A stretch of DNA of 24,106 bases, taken from JAVBKA01 sp031546715. GTDB lineage: Bacteria; Bacillota; Clostridia; Oscillospirales; UBA929. The number at the start of each line of letters is the position of its first letter. The first letter of the stretch is position 1. Of this stretch, positions 7,898-14,879 are shown one piece after another. The translations under genes were made by a program, and so were the position numbers. Where the stretch lies: the NCBI GenBank assembly GCA_031546715.1, contig JAVBKA010000071.1, forward strand, positions 1 to 24,106, written 5' to 3'. The notes below the pieces were generated by a model that did no database searches, was not told the DNA's origin, and saw only the letters and a list, made by a program, of their open reading frames with translations.

Positions 7898-8326
7898 ATG
7901 GATAGCGGTAACACACTGATCAAGGGCGCGGAAACTATATCGTTGTTTTGCAGACTGAATATTAACAACAAAAAAAATATCCCTGTACGCTCAAGCGAGA
8001 TGGGGCTTTTGATTCTAATAGTCAAAAGCGAAACGCCTGTTACGCCTGTTTTGGCGGCAGATTTCTTCAAGGTTAGCAAGCCGATGATTGCAACAATGAT
8101 TGCATCACTTACTAGGCAAGAGTATCTTACAAAAAAACCGTCAACAGATGACAAGCGGAAATACATACTTGTCCCTGAGCAAAAAGCGGTGGATTTGGTG
8201 GAGTCAACGTACACCGAATACTTTAAGGTAATGCAGCTACTTTCCCATGAAATGGGTGAAAAAAAGTTTCGTGAGTTAATAGCGTTGTTAAGTGAGGCAA
8301 ACGCTTATTTGCTGAAAGGTGAGTAA
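7898..8326 (+). CDS. MarR family transcriptional regulator
   Basis: A 142-residue winged-helix regulator, the usual MarR size. The recognition-helix region is VLAADFFKVSKPMIATMIASL and the wing contains KKPSTDDKRKYIL, which matches the conserved DxRxxxxxLT-type wing. MarR proteins act as dimers that release DNA on binding small ligands or on oxidation. ATG at 7898 follows AAGGGG at 6 nt; the upstream start at 7862 lies within the operator region and is rejected. Two palindromes in its own promoter argue for autorepression and for control of the two genes downstream. The N-terminus has one Cys (LFCRL), so redox sensing is possible but unproven. Confidence 0.9.
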   Translation: MDSGNTLIKGAETISLFCRLNINNKKNIPVRSSEMGLLILIVKSETPVTPVLAADFFKVSKPMIATMIASLTRQEYLTKKPSTDDKRKYILVPEQKAVDLVESTYTEYFKVMQLLSHEMGEKKFRELIALLSEANAYLLKGE

Positions 8327-8330
8327 TAAT

Positions 8331-9194
8331 ATGCCGAAAGTTTTAGTGACAGGCGCAACAGGAAACGTTGGCGGCTACGTAGCTAAGTATCTACTCCAGC
8401 TTAATCAGGACGTAGACGTCGGCGGAACAAATGTTGCAGTTTTAGAAAAACAATACGGCACCACGGCAAGGTTGGTGCGTTTAGATTTTACCGACAGTAA
8501 AAGCTTTGAAGAGGCTTTGGCAGACGTGGACAGGGTTTTCCTTATGCGTCCGCCTCATCTTGGCAAGCCTGAGGACATGAAGCCATTTATTGATGCGCTT
8601 AAAAACAAGGGCAACATCAAACTGGTTTGCTTTTTGTCGCTTATAGGCGTAGAAAATAATCCAGTACCCCCTCATCACAAAATTGAGAAGTATATTGAAC
8701 AAGCGGGAATACCATATTGTCATATTAGACCTAGCTTTTTTATGCAAAACATTGGCGGCATTCACTCTTTGGAGATTAAGCATTTTAATCGCATTGTCGT
8801 GCCTGTAAAAGACTCCCTTACCAGCTTTATAGATGCTGAAGATATCGGAGAAATCACAGCCAAGGTTTTAAGTGAAACAGAAAAGCATCAAAACAGAGGG
8901 TATGCTATTACAGGCTCAGAAGCGATAGACTATTATTCTGTCGCAAAAATACTAACACAGGCTTTGGGCAGAGGAATAATTTACACAAATCCAAAGCCAA
9001 GTCAGGCAAAGAAATATTGGATTGAAATTCGAGGGCTTGATAAGGAATATACAAATGTCATGGCTATGCTGTATATGATGACACGATTGGGAACGGCGAA
9101 AAAGGTTACAACTATTTTTGAAGATGTCATGGAAAAAAAGCCACAGACCTTTACGCAGTATGTTGAAAAGAATCTAAAAGAATGGGAGAAATAG
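8331..9194 (+). CDS. NmrA-like NAD(P)-binding protein (atypical SDR)
   Basis: A 287-residue Rossmann protein with the N-terminal dinucleotide-binding pattern VTGATGNVGG (residues 6-15), then RLDFTDSKSFEEAL and FLMRPPH, and the IRPSFFMQN segment seen in NmrA-like and QOR2-like atypical short-chain dehydrogenases. Members are NAD(P)H sensors or quinone/aldehyde reductases; which applies here cannot be read. ATG at 8331 follows AGGTGAG; the GTG at 8319 is inside that ribosome site. Starts 4 bp after marR, so it is co-transcribed and presumably MarR-controlled. Confidence 0.88.
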   Translation: MPKVLVTGATGNVGGYVAKYLLQLNQDVDVGGTNVAVLEKQYGTTARLVRLDFTDSKSFEEALADVDRVFLMRPPHLGKPEDMKPFIDALKNKGNIKLVCFLSLIGVENNPVPPHHKIEKYIEQAGIPYCHIRPSFFMQNIGGIHSLEIKHFNRIVVPVKDSLTSFIDAEDIGEITAKVLSETEKHQNRGYAITGSEAIDYYSVAKILTQALGRGIIYTNPKPSQAKKYWIEIRGLDKEYTNVMAMLYMMTRLGTAKKVTTIFEDVMEKKPQTFTQYVEKNLKEWEK

Positions 9195-9196
9195 AC

Positions 9197-9844
9197 ATGA
9201 AAATTACAAATAATGTAATTAAGCTAGAGTGCACAAAGGGCTCATATGCCTATGCAATTATTGATAACGGTGTAACTCTGATTGACACAAGTATGCCCGG
9301 CAGAGGAGAGAAAATTTTGGAAGAGCTTGTATCCCATGGCATTAAAGCAAAGGATATCAAGCAAATATTGCTGACACATCACGATATTGACCATATTGGA
9401 AATACTGTTTTTCTTTCAGAAAAAAGCGGCTGCGATACATTGATTAGTAAAGCTGATTTGCCCTATGCCCTAGGAGAAAAAAAGAGAGACGGGATAAAAA
9501 AGGTGATTGGTGCATTAATGAAAGCTAATGTGCCGCAGAACATAAAAACCTTGGATGGTATCGATTTTGGAAGCATCAGAGTGATTTCAACTCCTGGTCA
9601 TACACAGGGACATGTCTGCTTTGTATTTCAAAATGTACTGTTTGCAGGTGATTTGATTAACACTAAAAACGGAAAAATTACGCCTGCTCCATCGCTTATG
9701 ACGTTGGATAGTGAAATGTTGTTGGAGTCGTGCCGAGGTATGCGGTTGGATGGGGTTGAGTGGATTTGCCTTGCGCATGGTGAGCCGGTTAAGGCGGAGG
9801 CTTGGAAGTTGTATGATAGGGATTTTCTTAGTGCAAGAAAGTAA
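9197..9844 (+). CDS. Metallo-beta-lactamase-fold hydrolase
   Basis: A 215-residue MBL-fold protein. The metal motif is THHDIDHIGN (residues 60-69), the variant of HxHxDH in which the second His is Asp, as in YflN-like proteins. GHTQGHV, FAGDLIN and AHGEP supply the remaining ligands. No signal peptide, so cytosolic. Substrate unknown; thioester, lactone or glutathione-type esters are common in the fold. ATG at 9197 has GGGAG eight nt upstream, within the end of the preceding gene, and the intergenic gap is only 2 bp. Last gene of the marR operon, which suggests a detoxification or stress module. Confidence 0.9.
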   Translation: MKITNNVIKLECTKGSYAYAIIDNGVTLIDTSMPGRGEKILEELVSHGIKAKDIKQILLTHHDIDHIGNTVFLSEKSGCDTLISKADLPYALGEKKRDGIKKVIGALMKANVPQNIKTLDGIDFGSIRVISTPGHTQGHVCFVFQNVLFAGDLINTKNGKITPAPSLMTLDSEMLLESCRGMRLDGVEWICLAHGEPVKAEAWKLYDRDFLSARK

Positions 9845-9892
9845 ATAGGTGATGTTTGTAGCGGTAAATGCTGCGTATCAAACGTAAATTTT

Positions 9893-9924
9893 CTGACAGG
9901 TGGGTGTTCGCACCCACCTGTCAG
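9893..9924. repeat. Perfect 14-bp hairpin with TTCG loop (first part of repeat block)
   Basis: CTGACAGGTGGGTG (9893-9906) pairs exactly with CACCCACCTGTCAG (9911-9924) around TTCG. It starts 49 bp after the metallo-hydrolase stop. The right arm continues into a 33-bp direct repeat (9910-9942, copied at 10056-10088) that links it to the next elements. It lacks a T-tract and so is not a classic terminator. Confidence 0.85.
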
Positions 9925-10057
9925 GCTCGCTTCACCCTCCGTTTACGCAAAAAAATCAGCCACTCCGCTTATGAGAGAGCAAGAAATGTTGCTTCGCACC
10001 TTTTCTTGCTCTCTCAAACGCTGTGTGGCTGATTTTTTGCTACTACGGGTGGCGAGC
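9925..10057. repeat. Structured repeat element, unit 1 (nested hairpins)
   Basis: Closed by GCTCGC-tt-CACCC (9925-9937) with GGGTGGCGAGC (10047-10057). Inside, an A/T-ended stem of about 16 bp (9947-9963 with 10025-10040, core ATCAGCCAC) encloses TCCGCTTA and then a second perfect 15-bp stem, TGAGAGAGCAAGAAA (9972-9986) with its complement (10002-10016). Read on the minus strand the constant parts are ACCC-GTAGT at one end and CGGAG-GGGT at the other. The inner stem ends in T6, so it may also terminate transcription on either strand. No credible coding sequence. Confidence 0.8.
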
Positions 10058-10070
10058 ACCCACCTGTCAG

Positions 10071-10148
10071 GCTCGCTTCACCCTCCGTGCGCAGAAAATA
10101 ACTGTCATTCCGCTTATGACAGTTATTTTCTGACTACGGGTGGCGAGC
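10071..10148. repeat. Structured repeat element, unit 2
   Basis: Same closing arms as unit 1: GCTCGC-tt-CACCC (10071-10083) with GGGTGGCGAGC (10138-10148). The inside is a different, perfect 17-bp stem, CAGAAAATAACTGTCAT (10092-10108) with 10116-10132, and a TCCGCTT loop. Outer parts are direct repeats of unit 1 (33 bp at 9910/10056; 21 bp at 10042/10133) while the inner stems share no sequence. Confidence 0.8.
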
Positions 10149-10210
10149 ACCCATGCACTCATAAAAAACCACTAGCAAATTCTCCAACAATATGCTAAAA
10201 TATTCTTAGT

Positions 10211-10240
10211 TTGACTTTTTCCTGCACAAGTGCATACAAT
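10211..10240 (+). promoter_or_regulatory. Predicted promoter for the ParB-like/BMP gene
   Basis: -35 TTGACT (10211-10216), 18-bp spacer, -10 TACAAT (10235-10240). It lies just beyond the repeat block and would give a leader of about 50 nt. Its position excludes the in-frame TTG at 10211 as a start codon. Confidence 0.65.
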
Positions 10241-10297
10241 AAGGCTTGTTACCGGCGAAACAGGCGGGGTAAAAAAGTACTACACATCGTCGGAGAA

Positions 10298-12223
10298 ATG
10301 GTTATTAAATTGGCGAACGATAATAATGATTATTCAAGTGAATACTTAGCAGCACGAAAGCTGGGGCGGCGGTACGTTTCAGAGCAAAACAGTATGGGAC
10401 GAAGCGGTTTATTAACTTTGCTGGAATCGGCTCAAAAAAAGCATAACCATGGTGAATGTGCAGAGATTCCGCTCGGAACTTTTGAAATTCCCCTTGATAA
10501 AATAGATGGAACATTTTCCTCGGGTAGACAGGCGGCATTTGCAGGAGATTTTATGCCACTGCTTAATTTTCCGTCAGAATTCTCATCAAAATGGATAAAT
10601 GTGTACACAGCCCACGTTACAGAAGGGATTAGAGACCCTGTAAAGGCATATGAATACCTCGGACGGTACTATATTGTCGAGGGCAACAAGCGCATCAGCG
10701 TTTTAAAGTATGTTGATGCTTATTCGTTTTTTGCTGACGTTACCAGACTTCTGCCCCCGCCGGACGAAACTGACCCTGAAATTTCTATTTTTTACGAATT
10801 TCTTGACGGCGATAAGCTCGCTGTCATAAAACATATGTGGTTTTCAGCACCAGGACGGCTGTCAAAGCTCAGAGCCCTTAGAAATGACGCCAGAGCCGCC
10901 CACCCTGAATGGCCTGACGATTTCATGGAAATGTGCTACGGCATGTTCCGAAGAGTTTACAACTCGCTAGATTTTGAAAATCTGCCGATTACGACAGGAG
11001 ACGCATTCTTAGAGTTTGTCAACGTCTACGGATTTCCCATTGCCAAGTTGCCCGAAGGCTCTGGTACAGGGCTTACCAACGGTTTTGGAGTGATGAGTGA
11101 AGCGAAGCTTGCAACTTCAATCAAAAACTGTGAGCCGCAATTCCGTCTTGCGGGGAAAAGTCTTTCAGATAAGACGCTTTCCGACCCCTCAGAGCTTGAA
11201 AAAATCAGTTCAACAGGCGTAACGGCGTCCATGCTGTCAACCCTGTTCGGCACACAGAAAAAATTGTCCGCCGCCTTTGTTTTTGCAGGTGAAAATGCAT
11301 CTTCAGATAAGGCTGACCCGCTTCTTCGTTATGTTGCGTCAATGCACGAGGTCGGTATGTCCGCTCTTCAAAAAAAGTACCCCAATATGCAGATATTAAG
11401 TGCATATACGAGCAATGACAAGTCCGACGCGTACTCAGTTATATCAAGCGTAGCAAAAAACCGTATTCAACCCGATGTGGTGTTTGTAACCAATCCGTCA
11501 CTTCGGGCAAAGGCGTTAAGAGTTGCCCTTGAGGCAAAAAATTCTATTGTTTTACAGTGCGGAGAGCGTGCGGACAGCACACTTTCCACATATTACGGAC
11601 GAACTACCGAGGCGGCATTTTTATGCGGAGTTTTGGCAGGTTCGCTAACTCAAACAGGCAAAGTCGGCTTTATTCCCGCACATCCTGACACTGGTTCACT
11701 TTTCAGTGACGGTCAAGCCTTTGGACAGGGAGCGTTTAACACCAGATATGATGTTCGGGTTTTAATGAATGAAATAGAAACGGATTATTTCAGAGACACC
11801 CGCACCCTTTGGAAGCGCGGCGCGGACATAGCGTGGGTAGGCGTTGACCCTAGGGCACACGCCCATCACAAGAGATTCAGCGGCGCATACGCCTATTTGT
11901 GCCGCCTGGGAAGAACAGGATACCCTGAGGACGTTATTGCGGTGGCTTCGTGGCACTGGGACTCGTTCTATATCAGACTGATTGAGCGGCTTATGGAGGA
12001 CACCACCGAAACGGCGTTAAAGCCGCTGTACAAAGTCACGGATGCATCAAAAACCATTCATTTTCGCATGGGACTGTCTCAGAGACTTTTAGAAGTGCAT
12101 CCAGTTTATCCAAGCATCAGCCCGTGGACTGCCCGACTGCTGACGCAGTTTGACAAGCTGATGTGTGAAGGTACAATTAATCCCTTGGATGAATCTATGT
12201 GCGTAGAAATAGACGTGGAATAA
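10298..12223 (+). CDS. ParB-like N-terminal domain fused to BMP-type (Med/PBP1) binding domain
   Basis: A 641-residue protein in two parts. Residues about 60-140 read like a ParB/sulfiredoxin-fold module, ending GRYYIVEGNKRISVLKYV (122-139), which parallels the G-x-Y-x-(I/V)-x-(D/E)-G-x-x-R-x-x-A pattern. From about residue 323 (KLSAAFVFAG) it resembles the basic membrane protein family of nucleoside-binding lipoproteins, with the signature region YGRTTEAAFLCGVLAGSL and KVGFIP (about 433-460). There is no signal peptide or lipobox, so unlike ordinary BMP proteins it should be cytosolic, perhaps a nucleoside-sensing protein (inference). The ATG at 10298 has GGAG only 2 nt upstream, so an ATT or TTG a few codons later is possible. 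It is followed by the DUF3048 gene after 11 bp. Confidence 0.72.
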   Translation: MVIKLANDNNDYSSEYLAARKLGRRYVSEQNSMGRSGLLTLLESAQKKHNHGECAEIPLGTFEIPLDKIDGTFSSGRQAAFAGDFMPLLNFPSEFSSKWINVYTAHVTEGIRDPVKAYEYLGRYYIVEGNKRISVLKYVDAYSFFADVTRLLPPPDETDPEISIFYEFLDGDKLAVIKHMWFSAPGRLSKLRALRNDARAAHPEWPDDFMEMCYGMFRRVYNSLDFENLPITTGDAFLEFVNVYGFPIAKLPEGSGTGLTNGFGVMSEAKLATSIKNCEPQFRLAGKSLSDKTLSDPSELEKISSTGVTASMLSTLFGTQKKLSAAFVFAGENASSDKADPLLRYVASMHEVGMSALQKKYPNMQILSAYTSNDKSDAYSVISSVAKNRIQPDVVFVTNPSLRAKALRVALEAKNSIVLQCGERADSTLSTYYGRTTEAAFLCGVLAGSLTQTGKVGFIPAHPDTGSLFSDGQAFGQGAFNTRYDVRVLMNEIETDYFRDTRTLWKRGADIAWVGVDPRAHAHHKRFSGAYAYLCRLGRTGYPEDVIAVASWHWDSFYIRLIERLMEDTTETALKPLYKVTDASKTIHFRMGLSQRLLEVHPVYPSISPWTARLLTQFDKLMCEGTINPLDESMCVEIDVE

Positions 12224-12234
12224 CGGAGGTAAGT

Positions 12235-13413
12235 TTGAAAGTGGGAAATTTTATTACCAAGGCTCTTGACTGGGTTAAAGCGCACCAAATGGCTTCATAT
12301 GTATCCCTTGCGGTGATTGTTGTCGCAGTTATAGGTACAATTCTGGCGGTTACCTTTTCAAAAGCGGATGCAAAGGGCGGCGAAAGTCCGTCGCCTTCTG
12401 AAACGACATCAATTCAGCCAAGTCCGTCAAGCTCACCAACGGCTTCGCCGTCGCCTAGCCTGTCACCGTCGCCCACGGCATCTGTGCCTGCTCTGGAGCT
12501 GCCTGAAAATCCGCTTACAGGTGTAACCCTTGCAAGCGAAGACAAAGCGGGGAAGCGTCCTGTTGCGGTTATGATGAATAACATCAAAAAAGCACTCCCC
12601 ATGTCGGGCATCAGCCAAGCGGATATTATTTACGAAACCCTTGTTGAAGGCGGAATCACCCGAATGCTTGCTGTTTTTTACGACCTAGAAGGCGTGGGCA
12701 ATATCGGAACAGTTCGCTCTGCGAGAACTGCATACTTAGAGCTTGCTCTGGGGCATGACGCTTTGTTTGTCCATGCAGGAGGCAGTGACAATGCATATGC
12801 CGAGATGTCTACTTGGAAAATGGATTCTATCGACTTTCTAAGAACTGAATATACGTCCGCTTGCTGGCGTGACGAGTACAGAGCTAAGAATGTCGGCAGT
12901 GAGCACTCATTGTACACATCAGGTTCAGGGCTTCAAAAGCTGTTCGGCAAAGTCGAGAGAAAGACCACCTCTGACTATGACCTAGGCTGGAAGTTTGCAG
13001 ATTACGAGCTTCCCAAGGAAGCGGCTATGGCAAATGACGCTATTTTCCAATTTACATCGTCAAAGTCAACATTTTTTACATATGAGGAATCAAAAAAGCT
13101 CTACTATGTTTCACAGCAGGGCGGGGAGTTCATGGACGAAGCTCAGGACAAGCAGGTGGCGGTAACTAATGTCATTGCGCTGAGGACTGATTTTGAGACC
13201 ATGGACGATGTCGGTCGCCAAAAAATAGACTTAGTGGGCAGCGGCAAAGGTTATTTCTGCATGAAGGGCAAATATGTAGGAATAAATTGGAGCAAGGAAT
13301 CCCGTGACAAACCGCTTGTATTCACAACTAATGACGGCGAAGAGATAGAATTGGGCATAGGAAAAACATATATTTGCATTATACCCAGTAACAGGCAACC
13401 AATTTTCAAATAA
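12235..13413 (+). CDS. DUF3048 (YerB-type) membrane-anchored protein
   Basis: A 392-residue protein with a short cytoplasmic N-terminus, one membrane segment (YVSLAVIVVAVIGTILAV, about 22-39), a Pro/Ser/Thr-rich linker of some 35 residues (SPSPSETT and similar) and an extracytoplasmic domain. That domain has the DUF3048 hallmarks: NPLTG near its start, RPVAVMMNNI, QADIIYETLVEGGITR, and GTVRSARTAYLELA. The function of the family is not established. TTG at 12235 has GGAGGT five nt upstream; the GTG at 12199 overlaps the previous gene and lacks a site. It is 11 bp from the ParB-like/BMP gene and ends at a strong terminator, so the pair looks like one transcription unit. Confidence 0.9.
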   Translation: MKVGNFITKALDWVKAHQMASYVSLAVIVVAVIGTILAVTFSKADAKGGESPSPSETTSIQPSPSSSPTASPSPSLSPSPTASVPALELPENPLTGVTLASEDKAGKRPVAVMMNNIKKALPMSGISQADIIYETLVEGGITRMLAVFYDLEGVGNIGTVRSARTAYLELALGHDALFVHAGGSDNAYAEMSTWKMDSIDFLRTEYTSACWRDEYRAKNVGSEHSLYTSGSGLQKLFGKVERKTTSDYDLGWKFADYELPKEAAMANDAIFQFTSSKSTFFTYEESKKLYYVSQQGGEFMDEAQDKQVAVTNVIALRTDFETMDDVGRQKIDLVGSGKGYFCMKGKYVGINWSKESRDKPLVFTTNDGEEIELGIGKTYICIIPSNRQPIFK

Positions 13414-13435
13414 AAAATGTAAAAATGGCAAAGCT

Positions 13436-13467
13436 AAAAACCGGTTCATGTGACCGGTTTTTGTTTT
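13436..13467 (+). terminator. Rho-independent terminator after the DUF3048 gene
   Basis: Perfect 10-bp stem AAAAACCGGT (13436-13445) with ACCGGTTTTT (13453-13462), loop TCATGTG, followed by GTTTTG. The next gene begins only 20 bp later, so some read-through may feed it. Confidence 0.88.
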
Positions 13468-13487
13468 GTTTAAAAGGAAGTGACGAT

Positions 13488-13967
13488 ATGCCCACAGTGG
13501 GAGTTTATGGATGCCGTCCTGAGGATGGGGTAATTAAAAACCTAAATAGTTTAGGTTTAAATGACATACAATGGAGCGAGCCATGCCCAGAAATGCGTGT
13601 ACTGCTTATTTTACCTGACGTTGCAAAGGGAACAAAGCTCCCTAATCTATGCCATAGCAACGACCTAGACGTGGTCGCCGCACCGACAGGACTAAAGGGC
13701 TTACCCAGTGCAAAAAGCTTGGTTACCTACGGGCTGGGAGCAAAGGAGAGCATAACCTACTCAAGCCTTAGCCCAGACAACAGCGTAATAGCACTGCAAC
13801 GAGAAGTCGTGACTATAAACGGAACACGGCTCGAGCGGCAGGAGATTCCAACCCCTCCCACAGAACAGCCAGAAAAAATGCTTGCAATGGCCGCAGCGAT
13901 GCTCATTGCAGGCTGTACAGCCGAATCACTTTCCAACAATCTAAAGAGTTTCGTTCTACCTCTCTAA
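13488..13967 (+). CDS. Hypothetical protein, 159 residues
   Basis: Starts MPTVGVYGCRPEDG; ATG at 13488 follows AAAAGGAAG by about 7-9 nt. The longer frame from 13425 runs through the terminator hairpin and is rejected. No signal peptide or membrane span. A segment of the form LVTYGLGAKESITYSSL followed by ALQREVVTINGTRLERQE recalls, weakly, the fold-back strands of Mur ligase-like proteins, but catalytic motifs such as a P-loop are absent. The C-terminus (MLAMAAAMLIAGC) is a likely buried helix. It lies 48 bp before the SSB-like gene on the same strand and may be co-transcribed. I do not recognise a function. Confidence 0.7.
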   Translation: MPTVGVYGCRPEDGVIKNLNSLGLNDIQWSEPCPEMRVLLILPDVAKGTKLPNLCHSNDLDVVAAPTGLKGLPSAKSLVTYGLGAKESITYSSLSPDNSVIALQREVVTINGTRLERQEIPTPPTEQPEKMLAMAAAMLIAGCTAESLSNNLKSFVLPL

Positions 13968-14015
13968 AAAAACGCATATAAATGGCACGAGAAACCAAAG
14001 ACGGGAGTGTCAGCC

Positions 14016-14639
14016 ATGAATATGGTCTTTTTGCGAGGCGAAATTCTTCAAACAGCAGTATTTTCCCATGCGTCACACGGCACATCTTATTATCAGATGA
14101 TTATTTCTACAGAGCGGCTTTCAGGTACTTGCGACAACATAAAGGTTTTACTTTCAGAGACTGTTTTACAAGCACATGACCTTGTAATAGGCGAAAAAGT
14201 CGAAATTGAGGGAACAATCCGCTCGTTTAATAACAAGAGCGGTGAGGGAAATCGCCTGATTCTTTCGGTACTGGCAAAGGAAATCCGAGGGGCAACAGAT
14301 GAAGCCTCAGAAAACAAGGTAACCATTATGGGGACGTTATGCAAAGCCCCAATCTACCGCAAAACGCCCCTTGGCAGAGAAATATGCGACCTGATGATTG
14401 CAGTGCCGAGGCACTACGGACGTGCTGATTATTTACCTGTAATTGCTTGGGGCGTATGCGCCCGCTCAGGCTCAGAGCTGGGTATTGGTGATATAATCAA
14501 CATTGAAGGAAGATTTCAGTCAAGAGTTTACACCAAAATTATTCAAGGGGAGCCAGTTGAGAAAATTGCCTACGAAATCTCAGCCGTCAGCCTTGGAGTA
14601 GGGGAGCAGGACAGCCTGACGGCAGGAGAAAATACATAA
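14016..14639 (+). CDS. SSB-like protein with two OB-fold segments
   Basis: A 207-residue protein resembling two tandem OB-folds of the single-stranded DNA-binding family. The first half (about 1-95) contains VFLRGEILQ and VIGEKVEIEGTIRSFNNKSGEGNRLILSV arranged as OB strands. The second half (about 100-200) has NKVTIMGTLCKAPIYRKTPLGREICDLMIAV, close to the SSB pattern NxVxLxGxLxxxPxxRxTxxGxxVxxFxLAV, then LPVIAWGVCARS and GDIINIEGRFQSR. There is no acidic SSB C-terminal tail, so it is not the canonical replication SSB and probably has a specialised nucleic-acid-binding role (inference). ATG at 14016 has GGGAG eight nt upstream; the GTG at 14007 is too close to it. Confidence 0.8.
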   Translation: MNMVFLRGEILQTAVFSHASHGTSYYQMIISTERLSGTCDNIKVLLSETVLQAHDLVIGEKVEIEGTIRSFNNKSGEGNRLILSVLAKEIRGATDEASENKVTIMGTLCKAPIYRKTPLGREICDLMIAVPRHYGRADYLPVIAWGVCARSGSELGIGDIINIEGRFQSRVYTKIIQGEPVEKIAYEISAVSLGVGEQDSLTAGENT

Positions 14640-14650
14640 GTAAGTGCGGA

Positions 14651-14751
14651 TTAACCCGGTAGTAAAAATATGCTTGCATATTTTTACGAAAAGCGCAGAC
14701 ATTCAGCAAAGCCTTTTAAGGCTTTGTTGGATGTCGGAGCGACAGGGTTAA
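14651..14751 (+). repeat. Structured repeat element related to the 9925-10148 block
   Basis: Closed by TTAACCC (14651-14657) with GGGTTAA (14745-14751). Inside are two hairpins: GTAAAAATATGC with its perfect complement around TT (14662-14687), and an 18-bp stem GACATTCAGCAAAGCCTT (14698-14715) with 14718-14735 that is complete if two G-U pairs are allowed. Between them is AAAAGCG. Read in this direction it shares ACCC-(G)GTAGT, AAGCG and CGGAG-(n)-GGGT with the minus-strand reading of the other block, while all stem sequences differ. It sits between the SSB-like and SOD genes and may be an RNA or a mobile palindromic element. The small open frame running through it at 14670-14870 is probably not a gene. 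Confidence 0.7.
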
Positions 14752-14879
14752 GGGAGCATGATAATGTTTGCCAGTTAATCAATCGTCTTGTCCGCAAAAG
14801 CCACATTTCGCCTGCCTTCGGCATATTATGCAGTAGTGCGTTTGTAAAAAAGCATAGTGTTGACGGATAGGTGAGAAGT

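Noticed and set aside
9910..10088. CRISPR array
   Set aside because: Only two copies of a 33-bp repeat, the sequence between them is palindromic and over 110 bp, and no cas genes are present.
9971..10198. 75-codon open frame within the palindromic repeats
   Set aside because: It consists of the hairpin arms and direct repeats; no ribosome site and no recognisable protein.
10211..10297. 29-codon N-terminal extension of the ParB-like/BMP protein
   Set aside because: The TTG at 10211 is the -35 box of a good promoter, and the extension is basic, unconserved-looking sequence.
12199..12234. Upstream GTG start for the DUF3048 gene
   Set aside because: It lies inside the preceding gene without a ribosome site, whereas GGAGGT is correctly spaced for the TTG at 12235.
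14670..14870. 66-codon open frame between the SSB-like gene and sodC
   Set aside because: It runs straight through the two hairpins of the structured element, has no ribosome site and no protein-like composition.
14645..14879. Known riboswitch upstream of sodC
   Set aside because: The structure resembles the repeat block more than any riboswitch I can name, and no terminator or sequestered ribosome site follows it.
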